Part shown: in pieces, positions 49,178 to 57,323 of the stretch | Position numbering within the stretch: position 1 is the stretch's first letter | Layout: each line of letters starts with the position of its first letter | NCBI RefSeq assembly: GCF_014207985.1 | Contig: NZ_JACHMI010000001.1 | Span: 2,277,001-2,341,000 of the forward strand | DNA length: 64,000 bases | Direction of reading: 5' to 3' | Origin: Nonomuraea rubra | Lineage (GTDB): Bacteria; Actinomycetota; Actinomycetes; Streptosporangiales; Streptosporangiaceae | The notes under the pieces: generated by a model | What the model was told of the DNA's origin: nothing | The model's input: the letters and a program-made list of their open reading frames with translations, nothing else | The model's database searches: none | Program-made: the position numbers and the translations under genes

Positions 49178-52084
49178 ATGCCGCTTTTCGGGCGGGAGGC
49201 CGAGCTGAAGGCCCTGGCGGGGCTCATCGACGGCCTCAGGGAGCGCGGTGGCGTCCTCATCGAGGGCGAGGCCGGGATCGGCAAGTCCGCGCTGGTGGCG
49301 GCCGCCGTGTCGGTGGCGTCCGGCGCCGGTCTGCGCGTGCTCACGACGACCGGCGTGGCGGCCGAGCAGAACCTCGCCTACGCCGGGCTGCACCAACTGC
49401 TGTATCCGGTCCGTGCGGGTATGGACGCGCTGCCCGCCCGCCAGCGCGCCGCCCTGCGCACCGCACTGGGCCTCGCCGGCCCGCCCGAACCCGGCGCCCG
49501 GGCCGGCGACCCGTCCGAATCCAGCGCTCAGCCCGGCAACACGACCGCCGCCGACGACACGACGGGAGCCGGCGACACGACGGGAGGCGGCGTCTACGTG
49601 GTCGGGCTGGCCACGCTGACCCTGCTGGCGGAGGTGGCCGCCGACCGGCCGCTGCTGGTCGTCGCCGAGGACGCGCACTGGCTGGATCGCGCCAGCGCCG
49701 ACGTCCTCGCCTTCGTGGCGCGCCGGATCGAGTCCGAGCCCATCGTCATGATCGCGGCCCTGCGGGAGGGCGAGCCCTCGCCCCTGCGGGAGGCGGGGCT
49801 GCCGGTGATGACCGCCGGCAGGCTCTCCGGACAGGCCGCCGCCGAGCTGCTCGACTCGACCGCCCCCGGCCTCGCCCCGGCGGCCCGGGAGCGGATCCTC
49901 GAACAGGCGGCGGGAAACCCGCTGGCGCTGATCGAGCTGCCCGGGGTCACGGCGGACCAGGGCGGCCTCGGGCCGACGGCGCCGCTGGGGGAACGCCTCG
50001 AGCGCGCGTTCACCGCCCGGGTCGCCGCCCTCCCGCTGCCGGCCCGCACCGCCCTGCTGGTCGCGGCGCTCAACGAGAGCGAGTCGGTGGCGGAGACGCT
50101 CGCGGCCACACACCTGATCCTGCGCGCCCGGCCACTCACGGACTCCGGCCCGACCGCCAGCCCGGAGGTGTCACCGGCGCCGACCTCAGGCATGGAGGCG
50201 GTCCTGGTCCCCGAGGTGCAGGCAGAGCTGGAGATCCTTGCACCGGCCGTCGAGGCGAGGCTGGTCGAGATCTGTGGCGGGCTGGTCAGGTTCGGGCATC
50301 CGCTGATGCGGTCGGCCATCGCCGCTGCCGCCGAGCTCGGCGAGCGCCGGCGGGCGCACCTGGCGCTGGCCGAGACGCTGCGCGAGCACCCCGACCGGCG
50401 GGCCTGGCATCGGGCCGCCGCGACGGCAGGGCCCGACGAGGAGGTGGCGGCGGAGCTGGATCGGGCCGCCGCCGGGGCGCGGCGCCGGGGCGCGGTCGCG
50501 GCCGCGGTGGCGGCGCTGGAGCAGGCGGCCCGGCTGAGCGAGGAGCGCGAGGGCAAGGCGCTGAGGCTGCTGCGCGCGGCCGAGCTGGCGGTCGAGTCCG
50601 GCAGCCGCGACACGGCCGAGCGCCTGGTGCGCGACGCGCGGGAGCTGGGCCTGTCCCCGCGCCGGCGCGCCACCGCCGCCTGGCTGCTCAGCGGGTTCGA
50701 GGACGGGGTCCGCGAGGACGTCTCCCGGGTGCCCGAGCTGGCCCGGCTGGCCGGGTCGATCGCCGCGGAAGGGCACGTCGAGCCGGCCGTCCGGATCCTG
50801 TGGGGCGCGGCCATGCGCTGCTTCTGGTCCGAGCCGGGCCAGGCCGCCCGCCGCCTGGTGCTGAGCGTGGCCGACGGGCTGCCGTTGCCCGCCGGCGACC
50901 CGCGCGTGGTCGCGATCACCGCGTACGCGGGGCCGTTCGAGCGGGGCGCGACCGTGCTGGACGGGCTCCGGGAGCTGGCCGGAGCCGCCGGCGCCGACCC
51001 CGAGGTGGACCGGTACCTCGGCAGCGCGGCACTCCAGGTGGGGGCGTTCGACCTGGCGGGCCGGCTCTCCGCGGCGGCCGCGCCGGGGCTGCGCGCCCAG
51101 GGCAGGCTGGGGCTGCTCCCCAGGGCGCTGGCCGTTCAGTCGTGGAGCCTGGCCAGGCTGGGCGACCTGGCCACGGCCGTTCCCGCCGCCGAGGAGGCCG
51201 CCAGGCTCGCCGAGGAGACCGGCCAGCCGTTCATGTTCGGGCTGGCCACCGCCGTCCAGGCCGAGATCGCCGCGCTGCGGGGCGAGAACGAGCAGGCCAG
51301 AGCGCTGGCCGACCAGGCCGAGCGGGTCGCGCTGCCCGCCGGCGCCCGGCCGGTGCTCGCCACCGTGCAGCTCGCCCGCGGCCTCGCGGCCATGAGCGAG
51401 GGACGGTTCGACGACGCGTACGCCGACCTGAGCCGGATCCTCGACCCCAGCGACCCCGCCTTCCAGCTCGGCCTGCGCGCCTACTTCCTCGCCGAGCTCG
51501 CGGAGGCCGCGCTGCGGGCCGGGCGCGCCGCCGCCATGCGGGACGTCCTGCGCGACCTGGAGCCGCTGGCCGCGTCGAGCCCGTCACCCGCGCTGCACAT
51601 CGGCTTGCGGTACGCGCGTGCCGTGCTCGCCCCGGGTGAGGTGGCGGAGGAGCTGTTCGCGGCCGCGTTGCGGGCGGACCTGTCCGGGTGGCCCGCCGAG
51701 CGGGCGCGGCTGCACCTGGCGTTCGGCGAGTGGCTGCGCCGCCGTCGCCGGGCCGTGGAGTCCCGCCTGCACCTGCGTACGGCCAGGGAGTCCTTCGACG
51801 CGCTGGGCCTGGCCGCCTGGGGCGAGCGGGCGCGGCAGGAGCTGCGTGGCGCGGGCGAGTCGAGCCCCAGCCGCAACCCGGACGCGTGGGACCGGCTCAC
51901 CCCGCACGAGCTGAGCATCGCCCGGCTGGCCGCCGAGGGGCTGACGAACCGGGAGATCGGGCAGCGGCTCTACCTGTCCCACCGCACCGTCGGCACCCAC
52001 CTGCACCGGATCTTCCCCAAGCTCGGGGTGAGCTCCCGGGCCGACCTCCCGCGGATACTGAGGACCTACCGGCCGGAGGAGTGA
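49178..52084 (+). CDS. LAL-type LuxR family regulator with AAA ATPase domain
   Basis: 968 residues. N-terminal FGREAELKALAGLID leads into Walker A GEAGIGKS at 30-37, with Walker B near LLVVAEDAHWLDRAS. A helical-repeat region follows, and the C-terminal LuxR helix-turn-helix is LTPHELSIARLAAEGLTNREIGQRLYLSHRTV. Two low-complexity stretches interrupt the fold: residues about 101-140 (DPSESSAQPGNTTAADDTTG) and a Pro/Ser/Thr tract near 325-340. Both look like in-frame repeat expansions. The start has TTAGGAG upstream. Divergent from another LAL regulator and overlapping the 3' end of a SARP gene by 19 bp. Confidence 0.9.
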   Translation: MPLFGREAELKALAGLIDGLRERGGVLIEGEAGIGKSALVAAAVSVASGAGLRVLTTTGVAAEQNLAYAGLHQLLYPVRAGMDALPARQRAALRTALGLAGPPEPGARAGDPSESSAQPGNTTAADDTTGAGDTTGGGVYVVGLATLTLLAEVAADRPLLVVAEDAHWLDRASADVLAFVARRIESEPIVMIAALREGEPSPLREAGLPVMTAGRLSGQAAAELLDSTAPGLAPAARERILEQAAGNPLALIELPGVTADQGGLGPTAPLGERLERAFTARVAALPLPARTALLVAALNESESVAETLAATHLILRARPLTDSGPTASPEVSPAPTSGMEAVLVPEVQAELEILAPAVEARLVEICGGLVRFGHPLMRSAIAAAAELGERRRAHLALAETLREHPDRRAWHRAAATAGPDEEVAAELDRAAAGARRRGAVAAAVAALEQAARLSEEREGKALRLLRAAELAVESGSRDTAERLVRDARELGLSPRRRATAAWLLSGFEDGVREDVSRVPELARLAGSIAAEGHVEPAVRILWGAAMRCFWSEPGQAARRLVLSVADGLPLPAGDPRVVAITAYAGPFERGATVLDGLRELAGAAGADPEVDRYLGSAALQVGAFDLAGRLSAAAAPGLRAQGRLGLLPRALAVQSWSLARLGDLATAVPAAEEAARLAEETGQPFMFGLATAVQAEIAALRGENEQARALADQAERVALPAGARPVLATVQLARGLAAMSEGRFDDAYADLSRILDPSDPAFQLGLRAYFLAELAEAALRAGRAAAMRDVLRDLEPLAASSPSPALHIGLRYARAVLAPGEVAEELFAAALRADLSGWPAERARLHLAFGEWLRRRRRAVESRLHLRTARESFDALGLAAWGERARQELRGAGESSPSRNPDAWDRLTPHELSIARLAAEGLTNREIGQRLYLSHRTVGTHLHRIFPKLGVSSRADLPRILRTYRPEE

Positions 52085-52869
52085 AGCGCGGTGAGGCGCG
52101 GCGGAGCGCCGGCCGGCGTGCCGATCCGGGCGTACATCCCGCGCAGGCCGGGGCCCGGGTCCAGGCCGAGGTCCTCGGCCAGCAACCGGGCGACGCGGCG
52201 GTAGGCCGCCAGCGCGTCCGCCGGGCGGCCGTCGCGGTCGAGCGCCCACATCAGCAGCTCCCACAACCGCTCGCGGTACGGCTCCGCCGCCGTCGCGAGC
52301 GTCAGCTCGGCGATCGCCTCGCCGCCGTCGCCCCGCTCGATGTCCAGCGCCCAGCGTTCCTCCATGGCGGAGGCGCGCAACTGCTCCAGCCAGGTACGGC
52401 GGCCGTCGAAGAAGCCCCCGCCCAGCCCGTCGAACGCCGGCCCGCGCCACAGCGCCAGCGCGCCGCGCAGCAGCCGGGACGCCTCCGCGACGTCGCCGCG
52501 CTCGCGGGCCTGGCGCGCGGCGGCGGTTGTCTGGCGGAACACCGTCACGTCCACCGCGCACGGGTCCACGACGAGCTGGTAGCCGCCGCCCGCCGACCTG
52601 ATCTCCGCCTCGGTGCCCAGCCCGGCGCCCCCGCCGTCGGCCAGCACCCGGCGCAGGCGCGAGACGTACGTACGGGTGCTCACGACGGCGCTGCGCGGCG
52701 CCCGGTCACCCCACAACGCGCTCACGATCTCGCCGAGCGAGACCTGGCGCCCCTCGCCGAGCAGCAGCAGGGCGAGCACCCCGCGCTGCTGCGGGGACCC
52801 CGCGTCCAGCTCCTCCCCGCCGCTCCAGACGCTGACCGGGCCCAGCAGCCCGAAACTCACCCCGCCCAT
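52066..52869 (-). CDS. SARP-type regulator (winged helix plus BTAD)
   Basis: 267 residues, the small SARP form. An OmpR-like winged helix comes first (FGLLGPVSVWSGGEELDAGSP, SALWGDRAPRSAVVSTRTYVSRLRRVL), followed by the bacterial transcriptional activation domain (EASRLLRGALALWRGPAFDGL; ERLWELLMWALDRDGRPADALAAYRRVARLLAEDLG). SARPs bind direct repeats near promoters and activate biosynthetic clusters. Start at ATG 52869; upstream in-frame sequence is not family-like. Convergent overlap with the LAL gene; divergent from a larger SARP. Target genes are not evident nearby. Confidence 0.9.
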   Translation of the reverse strand: MGGVSFGLLGPVSVWSGGEELDAGSPQQRGVLALLLLGEGRQVSLGEIVSALWGDRAPRSAVVSTRTYVSRLRRVLADGGGAGLGTEAEIRSAGGGYQLVVDPCAVDVTVFRQTTAAARQARERGDVAEASRLLRGALALWRGPAFDGLGGGFFDGRRTWLEQLRASAMEERWALDIERGDGGEAIAELTLATAAEPYRERLWELLMWALDRDGRPADALAAYRRVARLLAEDLGLDPGPGLRGMYARIGTPAGAPPRLTALHSSGR

Positions 52870-52943
52870 CGAGGTTCCCCCACCTCTTGTTTCGCGTGAT
52901 TCCCTGACCGACCCTACTGACGTCGCGTCGTGGTTTTGGCGTA

Positions 52944-52972
52944 TTGCCGGGCTTGTCCGCAGTCTGTAAGGT
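52944..52972 (+). promoter_or_regulatory. Promoter for the large SARP gene
   Basis: TTGCCG (52944-52949), 17-bp spacer, TAAGGT (52967-52972). Leaves a leader of about 95 bases before the start codon at 53074. Confidence 0.5.
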
Positions 52973-53073
52973 CTCGGTCGCGAGACGGGCCCGGCGGGAC
53001 ATACACATGACGTACACAAAGGGAGTCATTCGACGCTAGAGGCGCGGATCCGGCCGAACCTACCGTCGGAGAC

Positions 53074-55728
53074 ATGTCTCCGCTTCCCTTCAGGTTCACC
53101 ATCCTAGGACCGCCCGGTCTCGCCTGCGGTGACACCCGCCTGGACCTCGGCACGCCCCAGCAGCAGGCCGTCCTGCTGCTGCTGCTCGCCAACAGCGGCA
53201 GCTTCGTACGGATCGGCGAGGTGATCGACGGCCTGTGGGGCGAGCACGCGCCGGCCACCGGTGAGGCGGTCGTCAGGACGTATGTCTCGCGCATCAGGCG
53301 GCTGCTGTCCGCGCACGGGCTGGACGCGGTGATCAGCTCCAGGTCCGGCGGGTACATGCTCGATCCCGAGCTGTTCGTGGTGGACGCCATCGAGTTCGCC
53401 GACCTGCTGGAGGCGGCCAGGCAGGAGCGCGAGGGCGGGCAGGTCCCGGCGGCCGTGAAGCTGCTGGAGCAGGCGCTGGCCCTCTGGACGGGCACGGCGC
53501 TGGCCGGGGTTCCCGGCGAGGCGGCGGAACGCGAGCGGTTCCGGCTGGAGCGGCTGCGGCTGGCCGCCGTCCAGGAGCTGCTGCGGCTGCGGCTGGAGCG
53601 CGGCGAGCACGCCGAGGTGGCGGCCGAGGTGCCGCTGCTCATCGAGCGGAACCGGCTCGAGGAGCCGCTGTACGAGATCTACCTGCTCGCCCTGTACCGG
53701 AGCGGGCGCCGGGCGGAGGCGCTCGAGGTCTACCGGATGGTCTACGACCTGCTGGGCAAGGAGCTGGGCGTCAGCCCGGGGCCACGGCTGCGCGCCGCCC
53801 ACGACAGGATCCTGCGCGCCGAGGCCGACCCGGGCGACGAGCCCGTGCCGGCGCCGTCCGACTGGCCGGCATCGTCCGGGTCGTCTGACTCGCCGGCATC
53901 GGCTGGGTCGTCGGGGGAGTCGGCATGGGCAGCGTCGTCCGGGTCGTCCGGGTCGGCGGCCTCGTCCGGGCCGGCTGGATTGCCGGCATCGGCCGGGTCG
54001 GCCGGGTTGTCGGCACCAGCGGCGGCGCCCGCGTCGCGGGCCTCGTGGGCGGAGCGGCCTGTCGCGGCGCGGTTCGTCGGCCGGGCCGGCGAACGTGCCG
54101 CCTTCCGGGACCTGCTGGGGCAGGCCCGCCCCGCGCTGCTCTTCGTCCGCGGGCCCGCCGGCATCGGGAAGTCGGCGCTGCTGCACCAGCTCGCCCAGGA
54201 CGCCACCGCCGAGGGCCGCCAGGTACGGCACCTGCGCCCCGGGAACCGGCCGGCCCGTCACCCGCACCCGTCCCCCAGCCCCCGCGAACGCCTCGAACGG
54301 TTCGCGGAGGAGCTGGCCGGCGCCGCGGGCCCGGTCCTGCTCCTCGACGCCTTCGAGGAGCTGGCCGACCTCGAACCGTGGCTGCGCGACGACTACCTCA
54401 CCCGCCTGCCCGGCGACACGGTCGTCGTGGTGGCGGGCAGGAGCGGGCCGAGCGCCGCCTGGCTCACCGACCCGGCCTGGTCGGGAGCGATCGTGATCAG
54501 GCACCTCGAGGCCCTCACCCCCGCGGAGTCGGCCGCGCTGCTCGAAGCCCGCGGCGTCGAGCCCGGCCTGCGCGCCTCCATCGCGGGCTTCGCCGCCGGC
54601 CACCCCTTCGCCCTGTCGCTGGCCGCCGAGGTCGGCAGGAGCAGGTCCGCCACGGGCCAGCCGTCGCGCCGCGAGGCGGCCAGGCAGGTGGTCGACGGCG
54701 TGCTCGCGCGGCTGGCCGGCGACGTGCCGTCGGACCTGCACCGGTGGGCGCTGCACGTGTGCGCGCACGCCCGCCACACCACCGAGGACCTGCTCGCCGC
54801 GGTGCTGCCCGGAGGCCGGGCTGCGGAGCTGTTCGACTGGCTCAGGGCGCAGCCGTACGTCGAGACCGCCGCCCGCGGCCTGGAGGTGGGCGGGGCGCTG
54901 CGCGAGGCCCTCGACCACCACCTGCGCTGGCGCGACCCCGCCGGCTACGAGCGGATGCACCGCGCGATCCGCCACCACGTCCTGGACGAGCTGCTGCGCG
55001 GCGCCCGCGACCCGCAGGCGAGCGTGGCGGTGATGCGCACGGTCAGCCGGCTGCGCCGGCGCGGCGGAGTCCTGGCCCGGTACGTGTCACAGGTGGGCGA
55101 GGAGGACGTGCGCGCGTGCCCGGTGACCCCGGCCGCCCACGACGAGCTCGTCGCCATGGCGCGCGAGTCGCAGGGCGAGGCCGCGGCCGGGTCCGTCCGG
55201 TTCTGGCTGGAGCGCAGGCCGGAGGCGTTCACGCTGCTGCGCTCCCGCGGGAGCGGCCGGCTGCGGGCCTTCATGAGCTGGCTGGCGCTGCGCCGCCCCG
55301 AGCGGGAGGAGCTGGACGCCGATCCGGTCGTCGGGGAGATCTGGCGGGACGTGAGCCGGCGCACGCCGCTGCCCCCGGAGGGGCACGTCGGGATCGCCCG
55401 GCACCTGATCTGCCCCGCCTACGAGGCCAAGCCGTCGCCCATCACGGACGTGTTCCAGGCGTGGATGTTGCGCCGCTGGCTGCACGAGCCGGGGCTGGCG
55501 GCGTCGTACCTGATCGTCGCCAACGGGCCGTTGTGGCGGCCGTTGATGGAGTACCTGGGCCACGACGAGCTGACCCGCGCGGGTGCGGGTCACCCGTACG
55601 CGATCTTCGGCCACGACTGGCTGGCCGACCCGCCGGAGGTGTGGCGTGACCACCATCTGGACGAGGAACTGTGGGCGGAGCGGGACCTCTTCCTGCGTCA
55701 GGAGGTGTCCCGTGCGGGACAAGAGTGA
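53074..55728 (+). CDS. Large SARP regulator with NTPase domain
   Basis: 884 residues. Residues 1-250 are winged helix plus BTAD (FTILGPPGLACGDTRLDLG; GLWGEHAPATGEAVVRTYVSRIRRLL; ALALWTGTALAGVPGEAA). Residues about 255-330 are a Ser/Ala/Pro/Gly repeat linker (SSGSSDSPASAGSSGESAWA). Then comes a P-loop NTPase with FVGRAGERAAFRDLLGQ and GPAGIGKSALL (from about 360) and LLLDAFEELAD as Walker B, followed by a helical C terminus. This AfsR-like architecture couples nucleotide binding to activation of secondary metabolism. The linker sits exactly at the domain junction, where expansion would be tolerated. Preceded by a good promoter; divergent from a small SARP gene. Confidence 0.9.
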   Translation: MSPLPFRFTILGPPGLACGDTRLDLGTPQQQAVLLLLLANSGSFVRIGEVIDGLWGEHAPATGEAVVRTYVSRIRRLLSAHGLDAVISSRSGGYMLDPELFVVDAIEFADLLEAARQEREGGQVPAAVKLLEQALALWTGTALAGVPGEAAERERFRLERLRLAAVQELLRLRLERGEHAEVAAEVPLLIERNRLEEPLYEIYLLALYRSGRRAEALEVYRMVYDLLGKELGVSPGPRLRAAHDRILRAEADPGDEPVPAPSDWPASSGSSDSPASAGSSGESAWAASSGSSGSAASSGPAGLPASAGSAGLSAPAAAPASRASWAERPVAARFVGRAGERAAFRDLLGQARPALLFVRGPAGIGKSALLHQLAQDATAEGRQVRHLRPGNRPARHPHPSPSPRERLERFAEELAGAAGPVLLLDAFEELADLEPWLRDDYLTRLPGDTVVVVAGRSGPSAAWLTDPAWSGAIVIRHLEALTPAESAALLEARGVEPGLRASIAGFAAGHPFALSLAAEVGRSRSATGQPSRREAARQVVDGVLARLAGDVPSDLHRWALHVCAHARHTTEDLLAAVLPGGRAAELFDWLRAQPYVETAARGLEVGGALREALDHHLRWRDPAGYERMHRAIRHHVLDELLRGARDPQASVAVMRTVSRLRRRGGVLARYVSQVGEEDVRACPVTPAAHDELVAMARESQGEAAAGSVRFWLERRPEAFTLLRSRGSGRLRAFMSWLALRRPEREELDADPVVGEIWRDVSRRTPLPPEGHVGIARHLICPAYEAKPSPITDVFQAWMLRRWLHEPGLAASYLIVANGPLWRPLMEYLGHDELTRAGAGHPYAIFGHDWLADPPEVWRDHHLDEELWAERDLFLRQEVSRAGQE

Positions 55729-55792
55729 CGAAAGTATTACCGGATCCGGTCATTTCTCACGAAAGCGGGACACGGGTGCTCGAATCGCAGGC

Positions 55793-56476
55793 GTGACCGA
55801 TCAACGACACCCGAAGGAGACCGGCGCGCCGATCGCGCGCCGGACGATGCTCTCGATGCTCGGCGCGGGCGCCGCCGCCCTCGCCGCGGCCCCGCTCCTG
55901 CAGAACGGCTGGGAACGGCTCGCCGCGACCGACCCGACGGGGCTGCTGCCCGGCCCGGGCGGCTTCCGCTACTTCAGCGTGGCGGGCTCGGTGCCGGAGC
56001 GGACCGCGGCCGACTACCAGCTGCGGATCGGCGGCCTGGTCGAGCGGCCCGTGACGTACACGCTGGACGAGTTGCGCGCCATGCCGCAGACCCGGGTCGT
56101 CGGCGACGTCGAGTGCACGGACGGCTGGCGGGTGCCGCGCACCCCGTTCTCGGGCGTGTCGCTCGCGCACCTGCTCGACCTGGCGGGCGTGCGCCCGGAG
56201 GGCAAGGCGCTCCGCTTCACCTGCTTCGACGGCGTCTACACCGAGAGCCTCACGCTCGACCAGGCCCGCCGCTCCGACGTGGTGGTGGCCCTGGACATGC
56301 AGGACAAGCCGCTCACCCACGAGCGCGGCGGCCCGGTGCGGCTCTACGTCGCCCCGATGTACTTCTACAAGTCCGCCAAGTGGCTGTCCGGCATCTCCGT
56401 CACCGAGAAGGTCGTCCCGGGATATTGGGAGGAGTACGGCTATGACGTCGACGGCTGGCTCGACCAGAGCGCCTGA
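55793..56476 (+). CDS. Tat-exported molybdopterin-dependent oxidoreductase (sulfite oxidase fold)
   Basis: 227 residues. A twin-arginine signal (IARRTMLSMLGAGAAALAAAP) is followed by a sulfite-oxidase-like Mo-cofactor domain: YQLRIGGLVERPVTYTLDEL, the Mo-ligating Cys in VVGDVECTDGWRVP, FSGVSLAHLLDLAGV, and YFYKSAKWLSGI. It lacks the dimerisation domain of true sulfite oxidase, like YedY/MsrP-type enzymes. Likely acts outside the membrane, passing electrons to the cytochrome b encoded next. GTG 55793 gives the full Tat signal. Overlaps the cytochrome gene by 35 bp. Substrate not predictable. Confidence 0.87.
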   Translation: MTDQRHPKETGAPIARRTMLSMLGAGAAALAAAPLLQNGWERLAATDPTGLLPGPGGFRYFSVAGSVPERTAADYQLRIGGLVERPVTYTLDELRAMPQTRVVGDVECTDGWRVPRTPFSGVSLAHLLDLAGVRPEGKALRFTCFDGVYTESLTLDQARRSDVVVALDMQDKPLTHERGGPVRLYVAPMYFYKSAKWLSGISVTEKVVPGYWEEYGYDVDGWLDQSA

Positions 56477-57083
56477 GCGGCTGCGGCGCTTCACCCGTGC
56501 CGAGCGCCTGGTCCACCGCGCCACGGCCGCGCTCATGCTGCTGTGCGCGGGGTCGGCGGCGTTCCTCTACTTCGCGCCGCTCGCCCAGCTCGTCGGCCGG
56601 CGCCACCTGGTGGTCGTCGTGCACGAGTGGTCGGGGCTGCTGCTGCCCGTGCCGTTCCTGATCGGGCTGGCCGCCCGGTCGTTCCGCGCGGACCTGCGCA
56701 GGCTCAACCGGCTGGCGCCGTACGACAGGGAGTGGCTGCGCGCGGCCCGCAGGGGCATGCCAGGGCCGCGGCCGGCCGGAAAGTTCAACGCGGGGCAGAA
56801 GATCTGGGCGGGCTGGATCGCCGGGGCCGTGCCGGTGATGGCGTTCACCGGGCTGCTGATGTGGTTCACCGGGGCGCTGCCGTGGATCTCCCGGACGAGC
56901 GCGATCTTCGTGCACGACGTGACGGCGCTGGCGATCGCCGTGGTCGTGGCCGGGCACATCCGGCTGGCGTACCGGGATCCGGAGGCGCGGCGCGGGATGC
57001 GCACGGGGTCGGTGACGTGGAGGTGGGCCAGGAAGGAGCATCCCCAGTGGGCCGAGGAGGAGGCGCGGGACGCGCGCGGCTGA
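56442..57083 (+). CDS. Cytochrome b/b6-type membrane subunit
   Basis: 213 residues with four membrane helices and heme-ligand His residues in RLVHRATAALMLLC, VVVHEWSGLLLP, FVHDVTALAIAVVVAGHIRLAYRD. The pattern matches formate-dehydrogenase-gamma/DUF4405-like diheme cytochromes that anchor molybdenum enzymes. It overlaps the preceding oxidoreductase gene, so the two form a membrane complex linking that enzyme to the quinone pool. The C terminus (WRWARKEHPQWAEEEARD) is soluble. No further partner in the window. Confidence 0.87.
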   Translation: MTSTAGSTRAPERLRRFTRAERLVHRATAALMLLCAGSAAFLYFAPLAQLVGRRHLVVVVHEWSGLLLPVPFLIGLAARSFRADLRRLNRLAPYDREWLRAARRGMPGPRPAGKFNAGQKIWAGWIAGAVPVMAFTGLLMWFTGALPWISRTSAIFVHDVTALAIAVVVAGHIRLAYRDPEARRGMRTGSVTWRWARKEHPQWAEEEARDARG

Positions 57084-57153
57084 CGTGGCCGGAGCTGTTG
57101 CAGGTGGATGCTAAGGTGGCAGGTGCATATCCATGACAGCTAGGAGACCAGAC

Positions 57154-57183
57154 ATGGCAGGCGACGACGACATCTCCGGGTGA
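57154..57183 (+). CDS. Nine-residue upstream ORF in the ABC-F leader
   Basis: TAGGAG is followed seven bases later by ATG and a frame encoding MAGDDDISG before TGA. It lies 140 bp before the ABC-F start. A short, well-initiated upstream frame ahead of an ABC-F gene is the classic layout for ribosome-mediated attenuation induced by ribosome-targeting drugs. The regulatory reading is inference. Confidence 0.6.
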   Translation: MAGDDDISG

Positions 57184-57323
57184 TACCGGAGGTTGACCCG
57201 GCCCCGGCCCGACGCGCGTAGACCGTCGCCGGTGCGGCCCAGGGTCGTCGTTCCCTTGTTCCTGTTTCCCCTGCCGGGCTGCCCTTTCTCGCGGGCCCGG
57301 GTCACCTTTCCGAGGTCTGTCAC
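57184..57323 (+). promoter_or_regulatory. Leader with mutually exclusive stems before the ABC-F gene
   Basis: GGTTGACCCGG (57191-57201), next to the upstream ORF stop, can pair with CCGGGTCACC (57297-57306) apart from one bulged T. Bases 57295-57300 (GCCCGG) can instead pair with CCGGGC at 57274-57279. The two pairings exclude each other, as in attenuators. The ribosome site GAGG lies just after at 57312-57315. Confidence 0.5.
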
